This document shows positions 11,824 to 20,810 of a DNA stretch of 64,000 nucleotides, one piece after another. The stretch comes from Betaproteobacteria bacterium (lineage in GTDB: Bacteria; Pseudomonadota; Gammaproteobacteria; Burkholderiales; CAIKXV01), in contig CANGYF010000010.1 in assembly GCA_947458265.1 (NCBI GenBank), positions 1-64,000 of the forward strand. The letters are read 5' to 3'. Both the position numbers and the translations under genes were made by a program. Position 1 is the stretch's first letter; each line of letters starts with the position of its first letter. The notes below the pieces were generated by a model. That model was not told the DNA's origin. It was given only the letters and a program-made list of their open reading frames with translations, and made no database searches.

Positions 11824-14800
11824 ATGTTCGACGCCCTGATCCAGGCCAGCCTGCGCCAGCGCCTGTTCGTGCTGGTGTTCGCGCTGGTGTTGACGATTGC
11901 CGGCCTGTTCACGCTGCACGGGCTGCCAGTGGATGTGTTCCCGGACCTCAACCGGCCGACGGTGACACTGATGACCGAGGCCGAGGGTATGGCACCGGAA
12001 GAGGTCGAGCAGCGGGTCAGCTTTCCGCTGGAGAACGCTTTCGGTGGGCTGCCCGGCGTGTTGCGCGTGCGATCGGTGTCGAGTGCAGGATTGTCGATCG
12101 TCTACGTCGAGTTCGACTGGGGCACCGACATCTATCGCAACCGGCAACTGGTCGCCGAGCGCCTCGGTACGGTTGCCAGCCAGTTGCCGCCGCGCGTGGT
12201 ACCCGCGCTCGGCCCGGTGACGTCGATCATGGGCCAGGTGATGCTGGTCGCCCTGCAGGGTGAACCGGGCAAGGTCGACGCGATGCAGGTGCGGGAAGCC
12301 GCCGACTGGGTGGTCCGTCCCCGGCTGCTCACCATCCCGGGCGTGGCGCAGGTGATCGCCATCGGTGGCGAGGTTCGCCAGTACCGGATCGTGCCCGACG
12401 TGCGCCGGATGCGCGACCTGGGCGTCACGCTGGCGGACATTGAAGCCGCGGCGCGCGGTTTCGCGACGAACACCAGCGGCGGATTCGTCGAGCGAGGTGC
12501 GCGCGAGGTGATGCTGCGCAACGTCACACGCACCACCTCGATCGAGGACCTGGCCGCGTTGCCGGTAAGCGTGCGAAACGGCACGCCGGTGCTGCTGCGC
12601 CAGGTCGCGGACGTCGGCTTCGCCGCACGCCCGAAACGCGGCGATGCCGGCTATGGTGGCGAGCCTTCGGTGATCCTGTCGGTGGAGAAGCAGCCGCAGG
12701 TCGATACCGTCCGGCTCACCGCGGATGTCGAACAGGCGCTGGCAGAACTGGGCCGTTCGCTGCCGGTCGGCGTGCAGGTGAAGAGCGTGCTGTTCCGGCA
12801 GGCCGACTTCATCGAACGCTCGATCGGCAACGTCGAGCGGGTGCTGGTCGAGGCCGCGCTGGCGGTTCTCATCGTGCTGTTTGCATTCCTGCTCAACGTG
12901 CGCACCACGGTCATCTCGCTGGTCGCGATCCCGCTGTCCCTGCTGGTCACCGTGCTGGTGTTCAAGGCGCTGGGCCTGTCGATCAACACGATGACCCTGG
13001 GCGGCATCGCGATCGCCATCGGCGAACTGGTCGACGACGCGATCGTCGATGTCGAGAACGTACTGCGCCGCTTGCGCGAGAACCGCTCGCTCGCTCGCCC
13101 GCTGCCGGCGCTGCAGGTGGTCGCGTCCGCCTCGGTCGAGATCCGCTCCTCCATCGTCTATGCGACCGTCATCGTCGTGCTGGTGTTCCTGCCGCTGTTC
13201 GCGCTCTCGGGCATCGAGGGAAGGCTGTTCACGCCGCTGGGCATCGCCTACGTGGTCTCGATCCTCGCCAGCCTGCTGGTCGCGGTCACGGTGACCCCGG
13301 TGCTCTGCTTCCTGTTGCTCGCCGGCGGTGCTGCGCCGGCGGTGCTCGAACGTGGCGACAGCGCGCTGGTACGGCGGCTCAAGGCCTGGGACGGGCGCGC
13401 GCTGGACTGGTCGTTCGATCGGCCGCGGCTGGTGCTGTCGATGACCGTAGTCCTGGTCGTGGCGGCGCTGGCCACCGTGCCCTGGTTCGCCCGCTCCTTC
13501 CTGCCGCAGTTCAACGAGGGCACGCTGACCATCAACCTGCTGCTCGAGCCGGGGACCTCGCTCGCCGAGTCGAACCGGGTCGGGGTTCTCGCCGAGCGCC
13601 TGCTGCTGCAGGTGCCTGAAGTGCGGCAGGTCGGGCGGCGCACCGGCCGTGCGGAACTGGATGAGCATGCGGAAGGCGTGCATTCCTCTGAGATCGAAGT
13701 CGACCTCGACCCCTCGTCGCGCAGCCGTGCGGAGGTGGTGGCCGACATCCGCAGCCGGCTCGCGGTGCTGCCGGCCGCGGCCAACATCGGGCAGCCGATC
13801 TCGCACCGGCTCGACCACCTGCTGTCCGGCATCCGCGCGGAAGTGGCGGTGAAGATCTTCGGCGACGACCTGGACACGTTGAACGCACTGGCGTCGCAGG
13901 TGCAGGCGCGGCTGTCGACGGTCCCCGGGCTGGTCGACCTGCAGACCGAGAAGCAGGTTCGCGTGCCGCAGCAGCGGGTGCGCATCGACCCGCAGCGCGC
14001 CGCGGCCTATGGCGTTGCACCGGCGGAGGTCGCGCGCGTCCTGCAGGTGATGGCCAATGGCGAGGTTCTGTCGCAGGTCAACGACGGCGTGCGCCGCTTC
14101 GATGTCGTGCTGCGCCTGGCCGATAGCGACCGCACACTCGAGGGCCTTCGTGTACTGCTCGTGCCGACGCCCTCCGGGCCGGTGCCGCTGGAGCGGTTGG
14201 CCACCCTGGAAGATGGCGATGGACCGAACCAGGTCGGACGCGAGAGTGCGCGGCGCAGGATCGTGGTGTTCGCCAACACGAGTGGCCGCGACACTGCCGC
14301 CATCATCGAGCGGGTGCGCGCCGAGCTGGATGCGGTGCAGATGCCTGAAGGCTATTTCACCGTGCTCGAAGGACAGTTCCAGGCGCAGGAGGCCGCGTCG
14401 CGCCGCATCGCGATCCTGGCGCTGGTGTCGCTGCTGCTGGTCTACGCGGTGCTCTACAGCCGCTACCGGTCGGCGGTGCTGGCCGGGATCGTGATGGCGA
14501 ACGTGCCGATGGCGATGGTCGGCGGCATCGTGGCACTGTGGATCGCCGGAGGTGAACTGTCTATCGCCAGCCTGGTGGGCTTCGTCACGCTGGCCGGCAT
14601 CGCTGCGCGCAACGGCATCCTGAAGATCAGCCATTACATCAACCTGGCACTGCACGAAGGCGAGGTGTTCGGGCGTGCGCTGGTGGTACGCGGCAGCCTG
14701 GAACGGCTGACGCCGGTGCTGATGACCGCATTGACCGCGGCTGTCGCGCTGTCGCCATTGCTGGTCGGTGCGGAGGAGCCGGGAAAGGAGATCCTGCATC

Positions 14801-14937
14801 CGGTGGCGGTTGTGATCTTCGGCGGGCTGGTCAGCTCGACGCTGCTCGACACGCTGGTGACGCCGGTGATGTTCCTGCGCTGGGGTCGGCGCCCGCTGGA
14901 GCGCCTGCTGGCCACCCAGCAGGACGAACGATTCTGA
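11824..14937 (+). CDS. Heavy-metal RND efflux pump, CzcA/CusA family
   Basis: A 1037-residue inner-membrane proton antiporter with the RND layout: helix at 12-30, porter domain (LPVDVFPDLNRPTVT, GLSIVYVEFDWGTDIYRNRQ), six-helix bundle, second porter domain (TLTINLLLEPGTSL), and the last helices (VTLAGIAARNGILKISHYI). In membrane helix 4 it reads AIAIGELVDDAIVDVEN, with Asp404, Asp405 and Glu411. This is the family's proton-relay region, but it is neither the CzcA DFG form nor the CusA AIGxxVDAA form, so the metal cannot be named. It forms the pump of the operon at 8899-15374. Confidence 0.92.
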   Translation: MFDALIQASLRQRLFVLVFALVLTIAGLFTLHGLPVDVFPDLNRPTVTLMTEAEGMAPEEVEQRVSFPLENAFGGLPGVLRVRSVSSAGLSIVYVEFDWGTDIYRNRQLVAERLGTVASQLPPRVVPALGPVTSIMGQVMLVALQGEPGKVDAMQVREAADWVVRPRLLTIPGVAQVIAIGGEVRQYRIVPDVRRMRDLGVTLADIEAAARGFATNTSGGFVERGAREVMLRNVTRTTSIEDLAALPVSVRNGTPVLLRQVADVGFAARPKRGDAGYGGEPSVILSVEKQPQVDTVRLTADVEQALAELGRSLPVGVQVKSVLFRQADFIERSIGNVERVLVEAALAVLIVLFAFLLNVRTTVISLVAIPLSLLVTVLVFKALGLSINTMTLGGIAIAIGELVDDAIVDVENVLRRLRENRSLARPLPALQVVASASVEIRSSIVYATVIVVLVFLPLFALSGIEGRLFTPLGIAYVVSILASLLVAVTVTPVLCFLLLAGGAAPAVLERGDSALVRRLKAWDGRALDWSFDRPRLVLSMTVVLVVAALATVPWFARSFLPQFNEGTLTINLLLEPGTSLAESNRVGVLAERLLLQVPEVRQVGRRTGRAELDEHAEGVHSSEIEVDLDPSSRSRAEVVADIRSRLAVLPAAANIGQPISHRLDHLLSGIRAEVAVKIFGDDLDTLNALASQVQARLSTVPGLVDLQTEKQVRVPQQRVRIDPQRAAAYGVAPAEVARVLQVMANGEVLSQVNDGVRRFDVVLRLADSDRTLEGLRVLLVPTPSGPVPLERLATLEDGDGPNQVGRESARRRIVVFANTSGRDTAAIIERVRAELDAVQMPEGYFTVLEGQFQAQEAASRRIAILALVSLLLVYAVLYSRYRSAVLAGIVMANVPMAMVGGIVALWIAGGELSIASLVGFVTLAGIAARNGILKISHYINLALHEGEVFGRALVVRGSLERLTPVLMTALTAAVALSPLLVGAEEPGKEILHPVAVVIFGGLVSSTLLDTLVTPVMFLRWGRRPLERLLATQQDERF

Positions 14938-14960
14938 CCACGCAAGAGGAGGATGGACCG

Positions 14961-15374
14961 ATGGACAGACGCAACTTGACGATCGCGCTCGGTGCCCTGC
15001 TGCTGTACCGGCCTGCGTTCGCACACACCAATGCGGAGCTCGCCAACCGGCGTGGCCCGAACGGCGGGCAGATGCGCGCCACCCCGACCTTGCACCTCGA
15101 ACTCGTGGGCAAGGCCGACGAACTGGTCCTGCATGTCTACGACCACGAAGACAAGGTGGTCGCCACCAGGGGTGCCACCGGCCGCGCCACCCTGCTGCTG
15201 GGCGCCGAGCGCACTGAAATCAGGCTGGAGCCGTTCGGGATCAACAGCCTGCGCGGCACTGGAAAGTTCATGCCGGACCCGAAGCTTCGGGTCGCCGTGA
15301 CGCTGACCCTCGCGGACGGAAAGCCGCAGCAGGAGCGCTTCGAACCGTTCCGTCCGCTGCCTTCGAAGAAATGA
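14961..15374 (+). CDS. Small secreted protein of the metal-efflux operon
   Basis: A 137-residue protein with a signal peptide (LTIALGALLLYRPAFA), preceded by a strong ribosome site (AGAGGAGG, 9 nt before the ATG). The mature part begins HTNAELANRRGPNGGQMR and is predicted to be a small beta protein; it contains HVYDHEDKVVATRG and LEPFGINSLRGTGKF. I do not recognise a named family. It lies 23 nt after the pump gene, so it is probably a periplasmic accessory of the pump, perhaps binding metal through its His and Asp residues. Confidence 0.8.
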   Translation: MDRRNLTIALGALLLYRPAFAHTNAELANRRGPNGGQMRATPTLHLELVGKADELVLHVYDHEDKVVATRGATGRATLLLGAERTEIRLEPFGINSLRGTGKFMPDPKLRVAVTLTLADGKPQQERFEPFRPLPSKK

Positions 15375-15450
15375 TCTGAAGAGCCACCTGCCCTGCAAGG
15401 GGACCGAGGTCGGCTGGATGCAGACCTGGCTCAAGGAGCGCGGGCGCTAG
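15373..15450 (+). pseudogene. Possible C-terminal gene remnant
   Basis: Right after the stop of the small secreted protein, another frame reads KSHLPCKGTEVGWMQTWLKE and ends with TAG at 15448. The composition (Cys, two Trp, charged end) looks like the C-terminus of a real protein, and it has no start codon of its own. It may be the leftover of a fourth gene of the efflux operon deleted from its 5' side. A GC hairpin with the CCCGCC stem follows at about 15450-15467. Confidence 0.3.
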
Positions 15451-15474
15451 CCCGCCCGACGGCGGGCGAGCGCT

Positions 15475-18027
15475 TCAGGCATCCAGGCCGGCTTCCGCCG
15501 ATTCGAGCCGGGTACCGGCGTCGGTGTCGTCGCCGGTGGGTTGGCCCGTGTCGTGGATGACGGCCAGGAGCCGCGCGCAGTCGAGCAGTTGCACCAGCGC
15601 CGGGCGCCGTTGGGTATGCGTCACGAGCTCGGTGTCGATCACCGAGACCACCCAGGGCGCAAATGCAGCCATGCCCTCTGGCGTGGGGTGCACATGCTCG
15701 TGGGCGGCGTCCAGCACGGTGGTGACATCGTCGACCTGCAGTGCAAACACGGGTGTGTCCTTGTCCGTGGTCGAACGCAGCACGATCAGCAGGCTCTCGG
15801 CCGCTGCGTCCCGCTCGGGCACGCCGAACAGCCGGCGTGCGCAGACCACCGGCACGACGCGTGCAGTGGCGCCCGACCCGACCTCGACCAGCCCGAGGGC
15901 GGCACCGCCGGCACCGGGCATGCGCGCCAGTCCGCGCGTGGAGATCGCATCGACCACCTCGCGGGCGGGCAGCGCATAGAGCGTGCCGCCGACGTCGAAC
16001 ACCGCGACCTCGGTGGTCGGCGTGCCGCCCGTGCAGGCCATCGGTTGCAGGTCCGCAGCTTCGACGCTGGCATGGCAGTCCGCGTCGGTCCCGAGGCGGA
16101 TCCCGACCACGACCTCGACGCCGTTGTCGTAGCGGTCGCCCTGCTTGAATTCGCGATAGCCGGGTGCCTTGACCCGCGCGCAGGCGTAGTGCACGCCCTC
16201 GTGCGAGACGATGCCGGAGGCGCCGACGAAGCCTGCGCCCAGGCTGCCGGCCAGCATCTCGTCGGTGGCGGCGATCAGCTGTCCGTCGGCGCCGACGAAG
16301 GCCGCCGCGCCCGGCAGTTCGCCGATCACGTCGCGCAGCATGGCCGGGAACTCGGTGGCTGCGTTGAACACGATCGCGATGCCACCGGCGGCCATGCCAG
16401 CGGTCGAGCGCACCGCGGCGAGGTATACGTAGGTCGGGCCACCCTCGTGCATCGAGGTGTCCTCGAACGGGGTGACCGCATACTGCTGCGAATCGCGCAG
16501 TCCGGAGAGCGACGAAAGCCAGGCCGGCGGTACGCTGGTGCCGGCGAGTGCCGGACCGTCGCCGGCATGGGACACGGCGCGCACGATGCCGTTGCCATCG
16601 AACGCGACCAGCCGGGTGTACACCGTGTACAGGCCGTTGATGTAGTCGAGGACCCGCGCCAGGCGCGCATCGGCCTCGGGGCTGGCCGGTCCTGCCAGTA
16701 CGTCGCGCAGCACCGGCGACAGGGCCCACCAGCGGGCATCGTTCGCCCGCTCGTAGAGGTTGCGGTCCATGATGTCACCAGCCAGCCGCGCGAGTTCGCG
16801 TGCCTGGCGGCGCACCCGGGCGACAGCGGTGCGGTGGATGTCGTCCAGGCCGAGGCGAGCCCGCTCGCGCGTCTGCTGCCCGGCTTCGTTCACCTGCTTC
16901 AGTACCGCCTTCAGCCGCAACTGGTCGCGGCCACGCTCGCCGGCCATCAGGCGACCGTTCCACATCACGCGACGCAGCTCACGGCTGATCACTTCGGCAT
17001 CCGCGGACATCGTGGCCAGGTCGGCATTGCCCAGCGGCGTGGACAGGTCGACATCTTCGTCCCGCTGGCCGGGACGCGGCTTGAAGCCATTGAGCAGCGA
17101 CACCATCGCCTGCGCGCGCCAGGCCGGCCCGCGGTAGCCCTGGTAGCCGTTGCTCGCGCGGCAGACCGACAGGTATTCGCCCCCGGCGTACGACACCGGC
17201 TCGATGCCATTGCCTTCCACCGGTGCCATACGCGCGCCGGTGGGCACGTGGGCCGGGTCGCTGGTCGCGACCACTCTACGCGCATCGTCGATCAGCACCA
17301 GCGACAGCCTCGGGTTATCGTCGTTGATGCCGGCGAAGATGCGCTCCATCTCGTCGATGAAGCGGAAGCGCAGCACCAGCACCCCGACCGACCGGTCGCG
17401 GCCGCCGCCGCGCGTGATGCGCTGGGCGTACAGCAGCGATGGCGCATCCGCCGCGCCGAGGTCGCTGCAGTGGAACCGCTCGACGTAGCTATCGGTGGCG
17501 AGCGCCTCGCCCACCAGTGGGTCACTGCTGGCTTCCAGCCGTGCATTCCTGTCCAGGCGGGCCAGGATGCGTCCATCCGGCGCGAGCAGGATCACGTCGT
17601 CGTAGACGGTGTACTTCGACTGGTACTCGGCGAGCCGGTCGACCATGGCCTGGAGCGCACCCGGGTCGTGCTCGGCCGCCGAGCAGAATTCCCGCACGCG
17701 CTCGTCGGTGGCGAGGAAGCCGACATCGGCCGTGCGTTCGAACAGGTTGCGCACCAGGATGTCGATCGTGCACTGCGCTTTTGCCGCAAGCTCGTCCTCC
17801 AGTGCACCGAGGTTCTCGCGCGCCATGAGCTCGATGACCCCGCTGCGCAGGCTGTTGAAGCGCTCGCGGGTGCGCAGCAGCGCCGGAAGGATCGGCGCCA
17901 CCGCTTCGGGACAACTGATCGCGGCGCTCGATTCGATCATCTGCCATACGACGAACAGGTCGCGCAGGTCCTGTTCGGCCGCTTGCACGCGGCGCATGTG
18001 GGTGACGAGGTCTTCGGCTGGGATCAT
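15475..18027 (-). CDS. Soluble double-sensor protein with C-terminal CheW domain
   Basis: An 850-residue protein with no membrane segment or signal peptide. Two regions look like Cache/PDC sensor folds: about 120-245 (VYDDVILLAPDGRILARLD ... VGVLVLRFRFIDEMERIF) and about 480-620 (YTRLVAFDGNGIVRAVSH ... YVYLAAVRST, AAFVGADGQLIAATD). A helical connector between them is rich in Arg. The last 160 residues are CheW-like (VAVFDVGGTLYALPAREVVDAI, SLLIVLRSTTDKDTPVFALQVDD). The methyl-accepting hairpin is missing. It would therefore act as a sensor-adaptor in a chemosensory array instead of a receptor. No other chemotaxis gene is in the window. Confidence 0.75.
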   Translation of the reverse strand: MIPAEDLVTHMRRVQAAEQDLRDLFVVWQMIESSAAISCPEAVAPILPALLRTRERFNSLRSGVIELMARENLGALEDELAAKAQCTIDILVRNLFERTADVGFLATDERVREFCSAAEHDPGALQAMVDRLAEYQSKYTVYDDVILLAPDGRILARLDRNARLEASSDPLVGEALATDSYVERFHCSDLGAADAPSLLYAQRITRGGGRDRSVGVLVLRFRFIDEMERIFAGINDDNPRLSLVLIDDARRVVATSDPAHVPTGARMAPVEGNGIEPVSYAGGEYLSVCRASNGYQGYRGPAWRAQAMVSLLNGFKPRPGQRDEDVDLSTPLGNADLATMSADAEVISRELRRVMWNGRLMAGERGRDQLRLKAVLKQVNEAGQQTRERARLGLDDIHRTAVARVRRQARELARLAGDIMDRNLYERANDARWWALSPVLRDVLAGPASPEADARLARVLDYINGLYTVYTRLVAFDGNGIVRAVSHAGDGPALAGTSVPPAWLSSLSGLRDSQQYAVTPFEDTSMHEGGPTYVYLAAVRSTAGMAAGGIAIVFNAATEFPAMLRDVIGELPGAAAFVGADGQLIAATDEMLAGSLGAGFVGASGIVSHEGVHYACARVKAPGYREFKQGDRYDNGVEVVVGIRLGTDADCHASVEAADLQPMACTGGTPTTEVAVFDVGGTLYALPAREVVDAISTRGLARMPGAGGAALGLVEVGSGATARVVPVVCARRLFGVPERDAAAESLLIVLRSTTDKDTPVFALQVDDVTTVLDAAHEHVHPTPEGMAAFAPWVVSVIDTELVTHTQRRPALVQLLDCARLLAVIHDTGQPTGDDTDAGTRLESAEAGLDA

Positions 18028-18197
18028 CGAGTGGTCCTGTTGTCCAGTCTCGCTTTACGGCGGTGCCGCACGCAACTTGAGAGGCTCGCGTCAAACGAGC
18101 ATTCCTGGTGACAATGATGACGCCGCGGGCGCTCTGCTAAGCTCATCACCGCGGCCGGGCCTGCCCGGCCGAACTGCCAGGAACCAGGGGACTCCCG

Positions 18198-19205
18198 ATG
18201 CATCCTTCCACTTTCGATCGCCGCTGCCCGAGCCTGCTCGTCCCGCAGCTTGCGGCGGCCCTCGTCCTTCTGTTCGCAGCCCTGGCATGCAGCGCCGCGG
18301 GATACCCGGATCGACCGATCCGACTGGTCATGGGTTTCCCCCCGGGTAGCACGGTGGATATCCTGGCGCGGCCGGTAGCGCAGCGCCTGACGGAGGCGTT
18401 CGGGCAGCCGGTGATCGTCGACAACCGTTCCGGTGCCACCGGCATCATCGCGAACGAGATGGTGGCGCGGGCGCAGCCCGACGGCTACACGCTGCTGGCC
18501 GCGCCCAGTTCGTCGCTGACCAGCACGCCGCACCTGGCGGCGAAGCTTCCCTATGACGCACTGCGCGATTTCGTCGCGGTCGCCCAGTTGAGCGCGTTCG
18601 GCTACGTGCTGGTGGTCAATCCCGGCGTCCCGGCGAAGAACCTGCGCGAACTGATGGCTCTGGCCAACAGCCGGCCCGAGGGCCTCACCTACGGCTCCTC
18701 CGGCACCGGCAGTGGCTTCCACCTCGCCGGCGAGCTGTTCCAGCGCCTGGGCAAGGTCAGGCTGCTCCACGTTCCGTACAAGGGCGGCCCGCCGGGGGTG
18801 ACCGACCTGATGGCCGGACGGATCGACTTCATGTTCTACAGCCTGGCCGTGATCCATCCGCAGATCCGCGCCGGCAAGCTGCGTGTGCTCGCGGTGACGG
18901 CCAGCCAGCGCGATCCGCTGCTGCCCGACGTGCCGACCATGGCCGAAGGCGGCGTATCCGGGTACGAGGCGTCCGGCTGGCACGGCATCTTCGCCCCCGG
19001 CGGCACGCCGCGCGAGGTGGTGGTCAGGCTGAATGCGGAGGTCGTGCGTATCCTGGCGCAGCCCGAGGTACGCGACATCTGGGCGCAGCAGGGCATGGGC
19101 ATCACCAGCGCCGATCCTGCACGCCTGGCCCGTCGCATGCGCGACGACTATGACTTCTACGGCAAGCTCATCCGCGCGGCGGGAATCAAGATCGACGGCA
19201 GCTGA
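18198..19205 (+). CDS. Bug/TctC-family solute-binding protein
   Basis: A 335-residue periplasmic binding protein: signal peptide (LAAALVLLFAALACSAAG), then the family's opening YPDRPIRLVMGFPPGSTVDI, the VIVDNRSGATG segment, the QPDGYTLL turn, the SSGTGSGFHLAGELF ligand loop and LLHVPYKGGPPGVTDLMAGR. These motifs define the tripartite tricarboxylate transporter binding proteins, which bind small carboxylates. No TctA/TctB membrane gene is nearby. It is an orphan gene, divergent from the CheW protein. Ligand unknown. Confidence 0.93.
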   Translation: MHPSTFDRRCPSLLVPQLAAALVLLFAALACSAAGYPDRPIRLVMGFPPGSTVDILARPVAQRLTEAFGQPVIVDNRSGATGIIANEMVARAQPDGYTLLAAPSSSLTSTPHLAAKLPYDALRDFVAVAQLSAFGYVLVVNPGVPAKNLRELMALANSRPEGLTYGSSGTGSGFHLAGELFQRLGKVRLLHVPYKGGPPGVTDLMAGRIDFMFYSLAVIHPQIRAGKLRVLAVTASQRDPLLPDVPTMAEGGVSGYEASGWHGIFAPGGTPREVVVRLNAEVVRILAQPEVRDIWAQQGMGITSADPARLARRMRDDYDFYGKLIRAAGIKIDGS

Positions 19206-19275
19206 CGGCAGCTGACGGCGGCCGCGATGGGCGAGTCGACCCGCTCGAGTGCCGGTCGACCATCCACGGCGGCCG

Positions 19276-19950
19276 CTACCTGGACGGCGTTTCGCGCCGG
19301 GTCAGTTCGAGGTAGCGCAGCCGTATCTCGTTGTACCTCGCGCGCAAGGCTTCCTGCTCGCTGCGCCGCTGCGCGATATGGCGCTCGGTTTCGCTCACTT
19401 CGTATGCCAGGCGGGCGACGTCTTCGGTGAGGTGCTGCGGCGCAGGCTTGCCCGACTTCGAGAACGGCTCCAGGCGTTTTCGCAGGTCGGCCTCGTTCGA
19501 GCGCAAATGCTTCAGGTGCGTCTCCAGGCCGACGATGGTCAGGTCGATCTGGCCGACATCACGGTCGCGGCGGGCGTCGATCTCGTGCTCGCTGGTGTAT
19601 GAGTTGAGCAGCGCCTGGTCGCGCCTGCGCTGGGCGGTACGTTCCTGTTCCTCCGCCTTGCGCCGCGCGTCTTCTTCCTGCTTGAGTCGCAGGGCTTCGC
19701 CGCTCAGTACACCCTCGGTCTTCTTGACGGTGACGCCGCGTGTGTTCAGTTCCCGTGTCGGGTTGTTCGCATACTCGGGCGGCACGGTGTAGCCGCAGCC
19801 GACCTGCCTGCCGTTGTTGTCGGTCCAGCAGATGATGACGTTCGACCGGCCGCCCGCTGGCGTACCGGCGGCTGCCACCAGGCCGGGATTCGCGAATCCC
19901 AGCACCAGGCCGCATGCGAGGGTCGACAACAGAGGGGCCGATCGCGGCAT
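19276..19950 (-). CDS. Secreted DUF4124-like protein with coiled coil
   Basis: A 224-residue protein with a signal peptide (LLSTLACGLVLGFANPGLVAAA). The N-terminal module (ICWTDNNGRQVGCGYTVPPE) resembles DUF4124, a small periplasmic domain common in beta- and gammaproteobacteria. The rest is a long charged helix, about residues 85-215 (EEDARRKAEEQERTAQRRR, RHIAQRRSEQEALRARYNE), likely a coiled coil. Its ATG directly follows the TAG of pyrE, so the two are co-transcribed. Function unknown. Confidence 0.85.
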   Translation of the reverse strand: MPRSAPLLSTLACGLVLGFANPGLVAAAGTPAGGRSNVIICWTDNNGRQVGCGYTVPPEYANNPTRELNTRGVTVKKTEGVLSGEALRLKQEEDARRKAEEQERTAQRRRDQALLNSYTSEHEIDARRDRDVGQIDLTIVGLETHLKHLRSNEADLRKRLEPFSKSGKPAPQHLTEDVARLAYEVSETERHIAQRRSEQEALRARYNEIRLRYLELTRRETPSR

Positions 19951-20592
19951 CTAGCGGCTCCCGTACAGGGCCCTGTATTTCTCGACGGCAGCCAGCGAGG
20001 CCGCCATGCCCGGATCGTTCGACAGGTAGTCGACGATGTCGTCGAGGTTGGCGATGCTCACCACCGGCAGCCCCATCTGGTTGCGCACTTCCTCGACCGC
20101 CGAGACTGCGCCGGTGCCGCGTTCCATGCGGTCGAGCGCAATCACCACGCCAGCCGCGCGGGCGCCGCCGGCCGCGATGTGGGTGAGCGATTCCCGTACC
20201 GAGGTGCCGGCGGAGATCACGTCGTCGATGATCAGCACCGCGCCTTCGAGCCGTGCGCCGATGATCGAGCCGCCCTCGCCATGGTCCTTGATCTCCTTGC
20301 GGTTGAACGCGTAGGGATAGTTGTGGCCGCGGCGGGCCAGCGCGATCGCGACGCCGGCCACCAGCGGGATGCCCTTGTAGGCCGGCCCGTACAGCATGTC
20401 GAAGCGGATGCCGGACTCGAGGATGGCCGACGCATAGAGTTCGGTCAGTCGGCCGAGGGTCGCGCCGTCCTTGAACAGGCCGGCGTCGAAGAAATACGGT
20501 GAATCCCTGCCGGCTTTCGTCACAAAGTGACCAAAACGGAGCGCCTGGCATTCGGTTGCGAAGGTCACGAACTGCTTGCGGTAACTGTCCAT
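19951..20592 (-). CDS. pyrE: Orotate phosphoribosyltransferase
   Basis: A 213-residue enzyme of pyrimidine synthesis that joins orotate and PRPP to form OMP. It has the type I PRTase PRPP loop (AVLIIDDVISAGTSVRES), the N-terminal GHFVTKAGRDSPYFFD motif and the flexible loop FNRKEIKDHGEGG. Full length with no changes in key residues. It is divergent from xthA; the 218-bp gap shows no clear promoter beyond a TACACT hexamer at 20661 on the plus strand. Confidence 0.98.
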   Translation of the reverse strand: MDSYRKQFVTFATECQALRFGHFVTKAGRDSPYFFDAGLFKDGATLGRLTELYASAILESGIRFDMLYGPAYKGIPLVAGVAIALARRGHNYPYAFNRKEIKDHGEGGSIIGARLEGAVLIIDDVISAGTSVRESLTHIAAGGARAAGVVIALDRMERGTGAVSAVEEVRNQMGLPVVSIANLDDIVDYLSNDPGMAASLAAVEKYRALYGSR

Positions 20593-20810
20593 CGATCTGT
20601 GGGTAGCGAGAAAAAGTGTTTCGTTTCAAGGAATTCTGGCGCGTGCGCCGGTGCGGACAGTACACTCGGGGTGCCCGCCGACGGGGGGGCTGCTGATTCC
20701 GGGAACCGCCATCCCCTCTACTACGGTGTTACGAAGCGACTTGCGTGCCGACCCGAACCGGCCACAGCCGCATCATCGTCCGCAACCCAGATCGTGTCCA
20801 TCCTCATCTC

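Noticed and set aside
11743-15024. 1093-residue ORF on the minus strand over the RND pump genes
   Set aside because: It is the codon shadow of the RND pump: rich in Arg, His, Gln and Asp with no domain motifs, and the plus strand carries a complete pump.
20593-20810. Promoter pair for pyrE and xthA
   Set aside because: A TACACT hexamer (20661) and a TTGAAA on the other strand exist, but neither has a matching partner element.
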